28,177 nt of DNA from Zygophlyctis sp. KS116 (taxonomy: Eukaryota; Chytridiomycota): NCBI GenBank assembly GCA_054661495.1, contig BAAFSQ010000126.1:1-28177 (forward strand). Reading direction: 5' to 3'. Positions 9,070 through 18,351 of this stretch are shown here, in pieces (the stretch's first letter is position 1; every line of letters begins with the position of its first letter). Under the pieces are notes generated by a model. It saw nothing but the letters and a program-made list of their open reading frames with translations, made no database searches and was not told the origin of the DNA. A program made the translations under genes and the position numbers.

Positions 9070-10214
9070 CTAAGACTTTAAATACGTTAATATTCGAAGG
9101 AAAAAAGACGAAAGCATATCTCCATCGAATTCAATTTCTTCCATTAGATATGGCGGTAGAGATTCCAGAACTGCAGAGGATGTTTTCATCCCAGAAAATT
9201 CTTGATCAAGTAAAGGAATATATTCTACTGAAGCATATTGATCAATGTTTAGAGGTGCACGAATTTGAAAAACAAGATCTCGATTTAGTGATAAAATATA
9301 TACCTCCTTTGCATCCCGTCTGATGACATGTATAGCTAATGATTGAATCAACGCCAGGGACCTTGTCGACAGAGAGTATAGTTAGTCCGGACAACTCTTT
9401 GTAAAAATTCATTAGATCTCCATTTTTTGAATTCTCTTGAGAAATTATTCCTGTCATGTTTTCATCAATTTGAGTCTTTAAACATTCAACTTCTTTAACC
9501 AGCATTTCATTATTATCTCTTCTTTCATTTACTAGCTCCATTAGAGATGCCTTTTCAACATTCCAATCACTTTGAGCGATATGCATCTGTTGGATATAAG
9601 CCGCTTTTGTCTGTTCTTTGACTGCAGAAATTTCTAGCTCTAATTCTTCTTTTGATATTGCAGATCCTACTGATTTCTCCAAATAAGAAATTTTATCTTG
9701 CAATTGCTGCACCAGTGTTTTATAGTCTATAATTACATCCAATATAAAAACCTTGAATCTGAACATCACAAGCATCCTTAAATTCATCAAAGCGTTTTTC
9801 TGCCTCCAAAATACCAACAAGCTTCAAGTCATTGTATTGTTTTTCTAATTCTTGGAATGCATGTTTCAATTCTGGAAAATTAAGCTCATCCATATTGCTC
9901 TCATTAGACAAATTCATTTGGTCATCTTTAGAAATATCGGCCTGATAAAGTCTCTGTCCGATTTCATCTTGACCGTGTGCCTCGACGTGATTTGTTGGAT
10001 ATTTGTCTATAATTTCTTCATGCTTTAATTCTTTTACAATCTTCTTCTTTTTAGATACAACTGCAGTCTTTTTAGACTCTTCTTGAGAATTTTGTCCCTT
10101 CTTTTGTACTTTTTTGTCCGATTTCTTTACTTTTTTAATAGTCTTTAAATCTGTAGTCCCTCCAATCAGGTCATCTACATCACCATCAAATGATTCATGT
10201 ACTGCTTGAAGCAT
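9070..10214 (-). CDS. CSM1: Monopolin subunit Csm1/Pcs1-like kinetochore protein
   Basis: 364 aa. Exons: 10214-9752, 9726-9304, 9278-9070; both introns are 25 nt and phase 1 (9727-9751, 9279-9303). The N-terminus is acidic then Lys-rich (nuclear). The middle is a long coiled coil (ELKHAFQELEKQYNDLK, YKTLVQQLQDKISYLEK...LVKEVECLKTQID). The C-terminus is the Csm1 globular domain: YKELSGLTILSV, then SYTCHQTGCKG joined to DLVFQIRAPL, then YIPLL, LPPYLMEEIEF and FFLRILTYL. The second intron, ending in GAG, is needed to read the domain through. Csm1 homodimers clamp kinetochores and rDNA chromatin in yeasts. A Spc24/Spc25-like RWD protein is the main alternative, but the motif order favours Csm1. 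Confidence 0.72.
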
Positions 10215-10298
10215 TTAAATACTTTTCGGAGTTTTGAAAAGTCCTCCCGCTCGCATCATTTAAACTTGTTAATCAAAATTACAAATGTTTTTATTTCT

Positions 10299-11068
10299 CT
10301 ATAGAGTACTATGAGTACTTTCAGCTATTATCCATTGAAACATTCCAAAAATAAAAACCATAGAAATTGATCCAGCACCAAAAACAATCGGATAAATCCA
10401 ATACTTTGAAATTCCAGCATCATTCGCTTGCTTTAGTCTAATTGCCAAATCTGAACTAGAAAATGTCCCATCCGGTCCTGGCTTTACAAAATCAAGAAGA
10501 ATCTTTTCTAATTTCAACAATGTAACAATTGCTTCTGGATGATCTATATATTTTTTAGAATTTTAAAACTACCATTTTTCCATTCATAAAGTTGCACAAT
10601 AATATTTTCCAAGACTACTAAATTGTCAACAACGTCTCTAAAATATAAATCATATAATCATACTTTTTATCCAATCTATTTGCAGAGCCATCCCCATCCC
10701 GTTCCTCCAACGCACTTGCAATCAAATTTTTCTGTAAATCTGCCATTGCCAGTAATGAAGCCCTTTTTGCAGCCTGAATACTTTTACTTGGCTTTTGCTG
10801 ATCGTTAAACATTTTAAATTACTAAAAAAGTTTGTAAATGACTCTTTAAAATTAATGAAATTCTAGAGTTGAATTTCCCATAAACTCTAGAAATATAACG
10901 AGACTGGAGCGGAGACGCTTTAAATTTTCTTCCTTTTCCTAAAAATAAAGATGCAGTCATATTTCCTCCAACATCATGAGAAATCTTTAAAGAAAATGGT
11001 GCTACAAACTCATCAAGCGATATTGGCCTTGAGAAAACAACTGCTATTATCAATAAGAACAGAAACAT
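10299..11068 (-). CDS. Type I membrane protein, tandem copy 1 (unknown family)
   Basis: 229 aa. Exons: 11068-10823, 10797-10664, 10637-10573, 10543-10299; introns of 25 nt (phase 0), 26 nt (phase 2) and 29 nt (phase 1). An in-frame ATG at 10812 lies inside the first intron and makes it look like two genes, but both sides are phase 0 and the intron (10798-10822) is typical. Features: signal peptide MFLFLLIIAVVFSRP, lumenal helical region, conserved block LDFVKPGPDGTFSSSDLA, then one transmembrane helix (YPIVFGAGSISMVFIFGMFQWI) near the C-terminus with a short tail. The block and helix match the next gene, showing a tandem duplication. I do not recognise the family. ER or secretory pathway location is inferred from topology. 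Confidence 0.7.
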
Positions 11069-11139
11069 TTTTAAAACTACTCCTCAACCTGATTACAATC
11101 TAAAACAATTTTGTAGTTTGTATTTTGTAGAGTCAAATC

Positions 11140-11821
11140 TTATTCACTTTTAACTAATAGATAGCTTCGAACAGAATCAAACACTCCTAAAACATGTCCC
11201 ATACTAATCGCACCAGCTGCAAATAGAATAGGATAAATTAATACTTTTTCCAATCCACTAGACTTTAGAATTTTGTAATCTTGAACTAATTCAGAGGATT
11301 CTAATGTCCCATTAGGTCCTGGTTTAATAAAATCTAGAATTCGTTTTCCTAATACTCCTAATTGTTTGAATTCTTGTGGATGTTGTGATTTCCATCTTGA
11401 AATTTCCACGATTGCATCTTTAATAACATTTACAATTTCTGTTGGATCTCTAAACTGATAAGAACCAAATAAAATTTTACCGTTTGAAAATTTTCCTTTT
11501 TCTTGAATTTATAACAGTGGAAAACCAAGCAGATCGTAATTTTAGAATTGTATATTTTGTAAACCATTGTTTATTCAATAGAGTATGAGTAGGAATTATT
11601 TTGACTATTTCCAAGACTTTTAAAGGAAATTCATGATTGATCTTTTCTAAATCTAATAAAGAATGAGTATTTAAACCAAGGATTTTGGTTGACACACTTA
11701 GATTTCCCAAGACTTCACGAGATATAACCTGAGTTTTTGAAATTAATACATCTCTAAGAGATTTTTGGCAGGATATGACTGAAAACAAGGTTATAAAAAG
11801 GAAATGTAAAAACAATTTCAT
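11140..11821 (-). CDS. Type I membrane protein, tandem copy 2 (unknown family)
   Basis: 216 aa. Exons: 11821-11481 and 11449-11140, one 31-nt phase-2 intron (11450-11480). The intron was placed by homology: copy 1 has a phase-2 intron at the equivalent site (KK|D versus KR|D), which selects the acceptor TTTAG over the nearer TATCAG. Signal peptide MKLFLHFLFITLFSVISCQ; C-terminal block LDFIKPGPNGTLESSELV and helix YPILFAAGAISMGHVLGVF as in copy 1. It lacks about 30 residues that copy 1 has in the middle. The genes are 71 bp apart, head to tail. Function unknown. Confidence 0.7.
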
Positions 11822-12019
11822 ATTCTCAATCTGGAGGCTTTAAACAGGAAAAGCCTTTTGCAATTGTGCTGAAGATGGAAATGGACATGGAAATACGGAA
11901 GCTCATTCAAGAAATTCTCTGTCAAGAGGTAAGAATTTAATAGATCTAGTAGATTACAAATACAACGGTAAGATTGATTCAATTTTGAAACTTGTGTGCT
12001 CCTACACCTCTAGTAAAAA
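11822..12019 (+). promoter_or_regulatory. Divergent promoter region with a possible upstream ORF
   Basis: This region separates the membrane-protein gene (-) from RMT2 (+). It contains TTTAAA at about 20 bases upstream of the - strand ATG. On the + strand an ATG at 11875 opens MEMDMEIRKLIQEILCQE, followed by GTAAGAATTTAATAGATCTAG, which could be a short intron. A second GTAAG lies at 11968. No continuation into a known protein was found, so a small gene or a uORF of RMT2 are both possible. Confidence 0.35.
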
Positions 12020-13036
12020 ATGAACCAACTCAAAGATTTCTTAGAGTCTATTGATTCTAGAACCGATTGCATGGATGCTATTAATAATTTCTTGGAAAAT
12101 CTTGATTTAGATTTCTCGGATCGGAGTAATTATGATGTACAAACTCTGTTGCATTTGGCAGTCTCAAAAGGAAATTTAGATGCAACTCAGACTTTATTAG
12201 CAGCTGGGCATCCTTGGAATGCATTAGATAAAGATGGACTATCAGTAGGAGATGTTGCATTAAAATATGGGTTTAAAGAGTTGTACAAGTTTTTAGTCTT
12301 GGAAGGGGCTAGAACAGAATTCTTATTGACGGCTTTAGGTATTCCTGGAACTGATTCAGCAGTTGACAAGGAAGTTTCTAATGTAGAGTATCTGAATTCT
12401 AAATTGGAATTTGTAGAAAATCAATTGGTTGACGCTGATCATAATGGAGTCATGATGGGTTGGGAAGAGCCATTGATGAAATTACATGCAAATATCATTT
12501 GTCCAAAAGAAGGATTAAGAATTCTTAATGTTGGATTTGGATTGGGTATCATTGATTTAGAAATTCAAAAGAGGAAACCTGTTTCTCATACTATAGTTGA
12601 AGCTCATCCAGACGTTTATAAGAAAATGATTGAGGATGGTTGGGATCAAATTCAAGGAGTTCAAGTTATTTTTGGGAGATGGCAAGATGTTTTAGATAAA
12701 TTACAAGTGTATGATGGAATTTTTTTCGACACATTTGGAGAGTATTATGATGATTTAAAGGAATTTCATGAACACTTGCCAAATATTTTAGACGAAAATG
12801 GAACTTATTCTTATTTTAATGGGCTTGCTGGAACAAATGTATTCTTTCATGATGTCGCTTGCCAAATTGCAGAGTGCGATTTAGAGGAAATTGGTTTCAC
12901 TCTAGAGTACAAAACTCTAACAGTAGATGATCTAGGAAGCGATGTTTGGAAGGGTATAAAAAGAGCATATTGGACTTTACCTCAATATAAAGCTCCAGTT
13001 TGTAAGTTGATTGATATGACTTGCATTGGTCGTTAA
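12020..13036 (+). CDS. RMT2: Protein arginine N5-methyltransferase Rmt2
   Basis: 338 aa, one exon. N-terminal ankyrin repeats (about 40-95: TLLHLAVSKGNLDATQTLLAAG, DGLSVGDVALKYGFKELYKFLVLEGA) precede a SAM-dependent methyltransferase. SAM motif I is ILNVGFGLGIIDLEIQ, motif II VEAHPDVYKKM. The family signature YDGIFFDTFGEYYDDLKEFHEHLPNIL and the YSYFNGLAG segment are present. In yeast Rmt2 methylates the delta nitrogen of an Arg in ribosomal protein Rpl12; the same role is inferred. The order ankyrin then methyltransferase and the length match fungal Rmt2. It lies 42 bp upstream of the next gene on the same strand. Confidence 0.93.
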   Translation: MNQLKDFLESIDSRTDCMDAINNFLENLDLDFSDRSNYDVQTLLHLAVSKGNLDATQTLLAAGHPWNALDKDGLSVGDVALKYGFKELYKFLVLEGARTEFLLTALGIPGTDSAVDKEVSNVEYLNSKLEFVENQLVDADHNGVMMGWEEPLMKLHANIICPKEGLRILNVGFGLGIIDLEIQKRKPVSHTIVEAHPDVYKKMIEDGWDQIQGVQVIFGRWQDVLDKLQVYDGIFFDTFGEYYDDLKEFHEHLPNILDENGTYSYFNGLAGTNVFFHDVACQIAECDLEEIGFTLEYKTLTVDDLGSDVWKGIKRAYWTLPQYKAPVCKLIDMTCIGR

Positions 13037-13078
13037 ATCATGATCACACAATGCGCATGACGTATAATAATAAACATT

Positions 13079-14903
13079 ATGCATTACTTCCATCCAAAAA
13101 ATGAAATAGATAAGAGGTTTGCAATGGATGAGCTCGCTAAAAATTATCAAGATTTTCATAAAAACATTCATTCTACGATTTCTAGAGCAACAGGAAAAAA
13201 GGAAATTCATATACATGATCAAGTACAGTCTCCAAATGAAGCGATTTATGAAAGATTGGTAGCTGCTCCAGGAAAATATGAGGTATTTTAAGAAACATTA
13301 AAACTCAGATCATTGGTACAGATCAATGTCCGATTTCTTTCTCGGATGGACACATTGAGTCGCACTTAAAAGTACTAAAAGTCAATCCCAATTTCATGGA
13401 TGAATATGAAAAAATTAGGATCGAAGAGGAATATAAGAAGCAATTTGCTCCTAGAATAGGCTGGCAAAAGTCTTTTATGGTTGCATTAAATTCTGGAAAT
13501 CTAAAATCTATGTCTGTTGATTTTCCAATTATATCAGGGTGTAAGAAAAGGAGAAGAAATGCTCTTGTTGGAATTTCAACGATGGATTTTAATGCTCGAG
13601 CTGTATGGCATAAGGCAATCTATAAAGTCATTTACGGAATCAGAGCTGCTAAAGCATCCACAATAATTGATACCGTATCAGATAAGAGTTTAGTTTCTCA
13701 ACTTCATGAATTTCAAAGTAAAGCTGATTCAATGACACTAGCAAAGATTTCAGCAGCATTAGATATGCCTCCTTCATTAAGATCGGACGAAGACTTACGG
13801 TTTCTGAATAGAGTCCTTATGTCAAGAGTGAAAAGTTTTGCTAAATTCTCTCCAGAACAGCGGATAGAACTTTGCAGAGTAATGAGGTTAGAGAAGCATA
13901 TGGCTGGTGCAACTATACTGAAACAAGGTCATCCTCCACTCAATTTCTATTTTATGTTTTCTGGGCAATGTGATATCGTAAAAAATAGATCAGATGGAAT
14001 GGCGGGACGTGTTAGAGTTCATGTGATTAATAGTGGGTAAATCAGAATTTGAATTTATAATAGTGAATCATTTGGAGCCGTGGCATTAGAAGGACTTGTA
14101 CAAGAAACACGAACTGCCACAGTAATTTGTGCAACTGAATCGGTTTTCCTAGTTATTGATAAAGGCAAGATTTGGGAAATTTCAATTTTTAGATCAATAT
14201 CGCAGAATAGCATCGGGACAGGATTCTCCTGATCAATTGTCCCTGAGAATCTCACTCCTAAAAAACATAACAGTATTTTTGGATTGTGATCCATCCACTT
14301 TAGAGCAAGTTGCGTTGAAAACAAGAATAACTTATTATGAACAAGATTCTGTAATTTTAGTAATCAGATTTTATCGGCTCTAAAAAATAGAAAGAAGGGC
14401 AAATTTCGACTAGAATCTTTTTTATAACCAAAGGTTCAGTCAAAATATCCAAAAAAATCTCAGTTGTTAAATTCAACGATCGACCAAAATATATTCCTCA
14501 TGATTCCTCTTCACCATTACAAAAAAACCAAGTAGTAATCAGCCCTCAAATCATATATTGTTCATGTCAAAGCGGAGGGCATTTTCCTGAACCAGATGAT
14601 CCATTTCTCTATGATGTTGAAAACGATCTTAATTTTAAACAGAAATTAATTAATCGACTCACATTCTTAGAGCCTAGATGCTTGAATATCGCTAATGAAA
14701 CTATTGAATGTAAAACTCCTGTTGTTTGCGTTCACATGAATGCATTAGATTTTGCAAAACTCGTCACGCCTCATATTATCCAAAAAACACTTGTTGAATC
14801 TATAAAATTCAGAGTTTCTCCTGAAGATTTGGTAAAGCAATTCATTATCAAGCATGAATGGGATATCTATAAGAAGAAAATGATTGCTCAGTATAAAAAA
14901 TAA
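13079..14903 (+). CDS. Cyclic nucleotide-binding protein with two cNMP domains (CNBD2-like)
   Basis: 570 aa. Exons: 13079-13282, 13309-14036, 14064-14164, 14193-14359, 14391-14903; introns 26, 27, 28 and 31 nt. The third (14165-14192) is GC-AG: only this choice restores FLVIDKDQYRRI, the end of a cNMP domain. Domain 1 (about 245-345) has FSPEQRIELCRVMRLEK, QGHPPLNFYFMFSG and FGAVALEGLVQETRTATV; the phosphate cassette keeps RTAT but has FGA in place of FGE. Domain 2 begins LLKNITVFLDCDPSTLEQVAL and continues YYEQDSVILKEGQISTRIFFITKGSVKI. An IQ-like basic helix (ARAVWHKAIYKVIYGIRAAK) precedes domain 1. Architecture suits CNBD2-type proteins linked to sperm flagella in animals, which fits a flagellated fungus. 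Confidence 0.8.
14165..14192 (+). other. GC-AG intron, 28 nt
   Basis: The intron begins GCAAGATTTGGG and ends TTTTTAG. Exon 3 ends ...GATAAAG and exon 4 starts ATCAATATCGC, giving VIDKDQYRRI. No GT donor nearby gives the required frame shift (length 1 mod 3). Confidence 0.7.
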
Positions 14904-15242
14904 AATCGTTAATGTCCGAAAGCGCTGTTGGATAAAGTTAACCATCGATACTATCAATACAGCGATAAGTCGTAAGTAGTATATACAGAGCACCATAGGA
15001 TACCTTTTTATTTGTTTGCAGCTGCTATCAGTGCTTGATCATACTAGCAGAATCTGAGAAAGTGACAACTATGTTACCAAATCGTTATCAAAAATCGGAG
15101 TTGCGATAAAATAGTATGCCCAGGGATTCAAGTTGAATTGAATGAATCATTTGAATTCTGCTTAAAACTCATTATTAAACTTTATCCTAGTGATCTCCAA
15201 AAAGAACGCTTTAAGCTTTATTTTTATCTGTTCAGGCATTCA
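14904..15242. other. Intergenic region, no convincing gene
   Basis: The 339 bp between two convergent genes contain no recognisable RNA gene and no frame with family features. A + strand frame from about 15120 to 15250 (ESFEFCLKLIIKLYPSDLQKE) has no clear start and runs antisense into the next gene. Base composition is mixed. It could be degraded coding sequence; I cannot assign it. Confidence 0.5.
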
Positions 15243-16073
15243 TTAATCGGTTGTTGCCGAGTTTTTGTCTGTTACCAAATCATTCAAGTTGCCCAAAAGC
15301 CGGTCCCAAACAGCAAAACCTCCCACTTCTTCAAAAAGACTATTTTTGGAATCCCATTTCATCCCACTGCCTACGAGAGACTCAAGACGTTCTAACTCAG
15401 CCACAGTAGCCAAAATATCATCGGTGGGATTATCATATTGACCGCCAATCCCGCTGCTACCGTAAATAATTTCCGCAGTGGCACGTAAAGAGCGTCCTCC
15501 CATCATCACAGCGAAAACGTTTTCACGCCCATATTTATCCCCCGCATCGCTCTTCTCGAATGCATAATTCAGAAGGTGTCCAAATGTATCCAAGCAGCTG
15601 ACCCAATCCCAATTGTCGACAGGAACTGCTCCAACAAACAGAGCCATATGGCAAAATACTAGAAAATCAGCAGCAATCGTTTGTTTCGTATGACCAGGAT
15701 CATACAATGAGCCAGACCGCAATTCGCCTCTCCAAGCGTAATCATCGTCAACACGCATTCTATAGCAATCGATAAACCATTCAGCGGCAGCCAGATGATG
15801 CAATCCCTTTGCCCAAGAAGAATTGGAAGATGGACGAATAAATGATTCCTTGACTTTCTTGGAATCCATAACAAAACCATTAAACACACCCAAGCTGCTA
15901 CGGGGAATGACTTGGATATTTTCACGTTTAACAAGGATACGTTTCTGTGAATCCAACAGAATAATATATCTTCCATTATCGTTGACGCCGTAGCATACAC
16001 CTTCTTGAGAATTGTAAGCCTGATTTGAAAGACCAACTAGACAAACATAAGCACCGGTTGCAATCGCACTCAT
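15243..16073 (-). CDS. Unknown protein with N-terminal SH3-like domain; possible acquired gene
   Basis: 276 aa, one exon. The ATG at 16073 is preferred to a TTG 9 bases upstream. Residues about 5-55 (TGAYVCLVGLSNQAYNSQEGVCYGV..GRYIILLDSQKRILVKRENIQVI) look like the small SH3-like barrel found in many algal and protist proteins. The rest is a helical domain with many Trp and Asp (WAKGLHHLAAAEWFIDCYRM, WDWVSCLDTFGHLLNYAF, ENVFAVMMGGRSLRATAEI) that I do not recognise. The gene stands out: no intron and visibly higher GC. One sampled 60-base line (15481-15540) has 29 G/C, against 20 in a line from the STI1 gene (21541-21600). Codon use differs accordingly. Transfer from an alga or other eukaryote is a reasonable hypothesis, unproven. 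Confidence 0.6.
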   Translation of the reverse strand: MSAIATGAYVCLVGLSNQAYNSQEGVCYGVNDNGRYIILLDSQKRILVKRENIQVIPRSSLGVFNGFVMDSKKVKESFIRPSSNSSWAKGLHHLAAAEWFIDCYRMRVDDDYAWRGELRSGSLYDPGHTKQTIAADFLVFCHMALFVGAVPVDNWDWVSCLDTFGHLLNYAFEKSDAGDKYGRENVFAVMMGGRSLRATAEIIYGSSGIGGQYDNPTDDILATVAELERLESLVGSGMKWDSKNSLFEEVGGFAVWDRLLGNLNDLVTDKNSATTD

Positions 16074-16207
16074 CGAAAGCAAAAAAAGATAAGTATAGCC
16101 TACTACTCATAAATCCTTCTCACAAAAAACTGTCATTTAAACAAGCGGTAAAAATCAAGAATTATATTCCAATAATTTGTGTGTAAGCCAAATAGATACT
16201 TTTCGCA

Positions 16208-18148
16208 TTAATTACTAAAATCCATCATTCCAGAATCTAATTCGATTCCTGCTCCTATAAATGCAGGAGTTGGAGAAGAGACAGGAGTGGAAAAATCAAG
16301 CAAACCGTCTTGATGGTTGGCCTTTTTCTCTTTCAAGGGTGTATTCTGCACTGATGATTTCAAATGCCAAATGATTTTCTATAATTTAGAATTAAAAACT
16401 TACTGCATCTTTCCCTCTCTTTTCCTTGATAAACATATCCTTTATCTTTTGTTCGACTGCTGATTTTTTTAAACTTTCATGTCTAAAAATTAAAAATATT
16501 AATGATTACTTTGATTTGAAATCATCTACAATCTTTGCTAAAGAATTACCAGTCCCTAGAACTTCCTTTTTTTTAAAATTTTATAATTACAGAAGTTAAT
16601 TCTTCGACCAGCTCTAAAGGAAATACTGCTTTTCTAGATATGGAACGACCCAGAGACTTTTTTTCATCAGATTCAAGGACATATTCTTTGAAAGGATCAA
16701 TAAACTGCTCACCACCTATTATGTTATATCCGTGAACTTTACCAAGAATACGAATCGGACAGGATGCCAGCATTTGTCCATTTAATACCATTGGGTGGTC
16801 ATCATACTGAATCCCAACAATTATTGGGACTTTTTGTTCAAGAATCGTACGCTTTGGCAAATCCGTGGTATCTTCTAAATCCTTATAAATCCTGACTTAC
16901 TTTTACATGGTTTATTTGCATGATCCTCATCAATCCCCTCATCATCTGATAAATATCCATGAGGAACTACCCATCCCTATATATTTAAAACACAAGAGTC
17001 ATAATACATCATTATCATCCTCATCATCAACTTCCATTAGCTCGTCCTCATCGTCCAAATCATCATCACTCTTTAGCTCTTCTCCAGGTTCATCCTCTTC
17101 CCATTCAGCCTCACTATCATACTCATAATCCAACAAATCAGCATCTTGAGCAAAAGGCTTTCTACCACTTATTACCGTTGATATTTTTGACCATGTCCCT
17201 TGATTTTTAAACAAACTTTAAATTACCAAAATAAGGCGGTCTGACATTTTCAGAAAACTTTAAAATTTTAAATTGGAGCAATTTATCCAGAGTTTTTTGA
17301 CTTTTCTTCTTGTATTCCTTTAAAATATCAAAATCTTGCTTAAAATCATTTAAATCAAAATTCTTTAATTGACATGATTTTAGCCCAATTTCCACATATT
17401 CAGGCTGATGAAACGGTAAAAAAGTTTTTTCATACTCTGTTTTTTCCTTTTCAAGTATCTTTACGACTTGTTCCTTTGGAATTGCCGTAAAAAACCCTTG
17501 AATAGACATTTGACTCTTGTCTTTTTTCTTTGACTCTTCCAACCTCTTTTTCTCTTCCTCTTTTTTCAATTTTTCCTGTTTTTTCAAATCTCTTTCAGTC
17601 TCTTTTTCCAATTTTTTAGCCAATTTTTCTGCATCCTTTAATTCCTTTAAAACTTGTTTTTCCCTTGTTTTATCATCCTTTACTTTTTTATCTCCTTTTA
17701 CCCCTAAAATATTTTTCAAGTCTTGTAGAGACATGCCTCGTGTTAATTCTACCAATTCCTCTTGCAACTTGATACGTGACTGTATCCCATTTTCCAGTGA
17801 TTCTAGTGACTCTATAGGAAAATACAATTCTTTTTCCTTTACATCCCATCTATAAATTGGATAAATTTCCAGTCCATAATTGACTCTAATAGCCAAATCA
17901 GCAACAATAGCCTGAATATCCAAATTTAGAGTATTTAGAGTATTTTTAAGTGTTTTTACCAGTTCCTTTAAATTTTGACTCGAGTCTTGAATGAGTTTAG
18001 CAACAAGACTTTTGAATTCTGCAGGAAATTCCTTAAACGGAGCAGACTTTTGCAAAGTTAGAAATTCTGCCAATTGAGTTAAAGTCCAAGGTTCATTATT
18101 AGTTTTTAGATTAATATCTTTAATATCCTTTACTTTTTGTTTAATCAT
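16208..18148 (-). CDS. CHAF1A: CAF-1 chromatin assembly factor large subunit (p150/Cac1)
   Basis: 592 aa in seven exons: 18148-17227, 17198-17008, 16976-16901, 16874-16591, 16565-16510, 16482-16404, 16378-16208. Introns are 28, 31, 26, 25, 27 and 25 nt. Features in order: N-terminal helical part, Lys/Glu/Arg-rich KER coiled coil (about 150-215), PIP box QMSIQGFF (Q, I, FF), then PPYFGTWSK, acidic region LLDYEYDSEAEWEEDEPGE with a long D/E run, GWVVPHGYLSDDEG, the LPKRTILEQKVPIIVGI block, and a C-terminal winged-helix part (LGTGNSLAKIVDDFKSKHESLKKSAVEQKI). Every junction restores a CAF-1 motif. The protein deposits H3-H4 behind replication forks through PCNA. In this protein the KER region precedes the PIP box. 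Confidence 0.93.
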
Positions 18149-18351
18149 TTTTTCTAGAGTATTTTATTTAATAATTTCACGTCGTATTTTAAGAGTATTT
18201 TACTATTGAACTTTAATTCACGCCGTCAGTAGTTCACGTTGTTAATAGTTCACGCTAATATTTCACGCCGTCAGATAAATTTAGTTTTATTAGATTTTTA
18301 TTACCTGATAAGAAACACTAGGAAATTAAAAGAAAGTGCCACTCTTTACAA
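18149..18351. promoter_or_regulatory. Divergent promoter with five TTCACG elements
   Basis: The region between CAF-1 (-) and PI synthase (+) contains TTCACG at 18176, 18217, 18233, 18249 and 18262. Two of them extend to TTCACGCCGTCAG (18217-18229 and 18262-18274). All are in the same orientation, within 92 bp. This clustering suggests a transcription factor binding array, but the factor is unknown. Confidence 0.5.

Noticed and set aside
9330-9390. GTCCCT...ATTAG as the second Csm1 intron
   Set aside because: Its length gives the wrong frame. The 25-nt intron 9279-9303 restores frame and the conserved YTCHQTG...DLVF segment.
10814-11068. Independent 84-aa secreted protein ending at 10814
   Set aside because: The stop lies inside a 25-nt phase-0 GT-AG intron; splicing joins it to the next frame and gives the same layout as the tandem paralogue.
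11455-11515. 61-nt intron in the second membrane-protein copy
   Set aside because: It also joins the frames, but it is far longer than the others. The 31-nt intron 11450-11480 matches the phase and position of the intron in copy 1.
11653-11676. 24-nt stop-free GT-AG segment in the same gene
   Set aside because: Could be an intron, but no conserved motif shows that the eight residues are foreign, so it was kept as coding.
15138-15395. + strand frame at the end of the intergenic region
   Set aside because: Starts with TTG, has no family features and half of it is antisense to the gene at 15243-16073.
15243-16073. Bacterial contamination for the GC-richer gene
   Set aside because: It lies within a contig of eukaryotic genes and has a protist-like domain; no operon neighbours or ribosome binding site. 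Transfer between eukaryotes is more likely.
16907-17128. + strand Ser-rich open frame
   Set aside because: It is the antisense of the Asp/Glu-rich exon of the CAF-1 gene; low-complexity acidic codons read as Ser on the other strand.
17517-17855. + strand Phe/Ser-rich open frame
   Set aside because: Antisense of the Lys/Glu-rich KER coiled coil of CAF-1.
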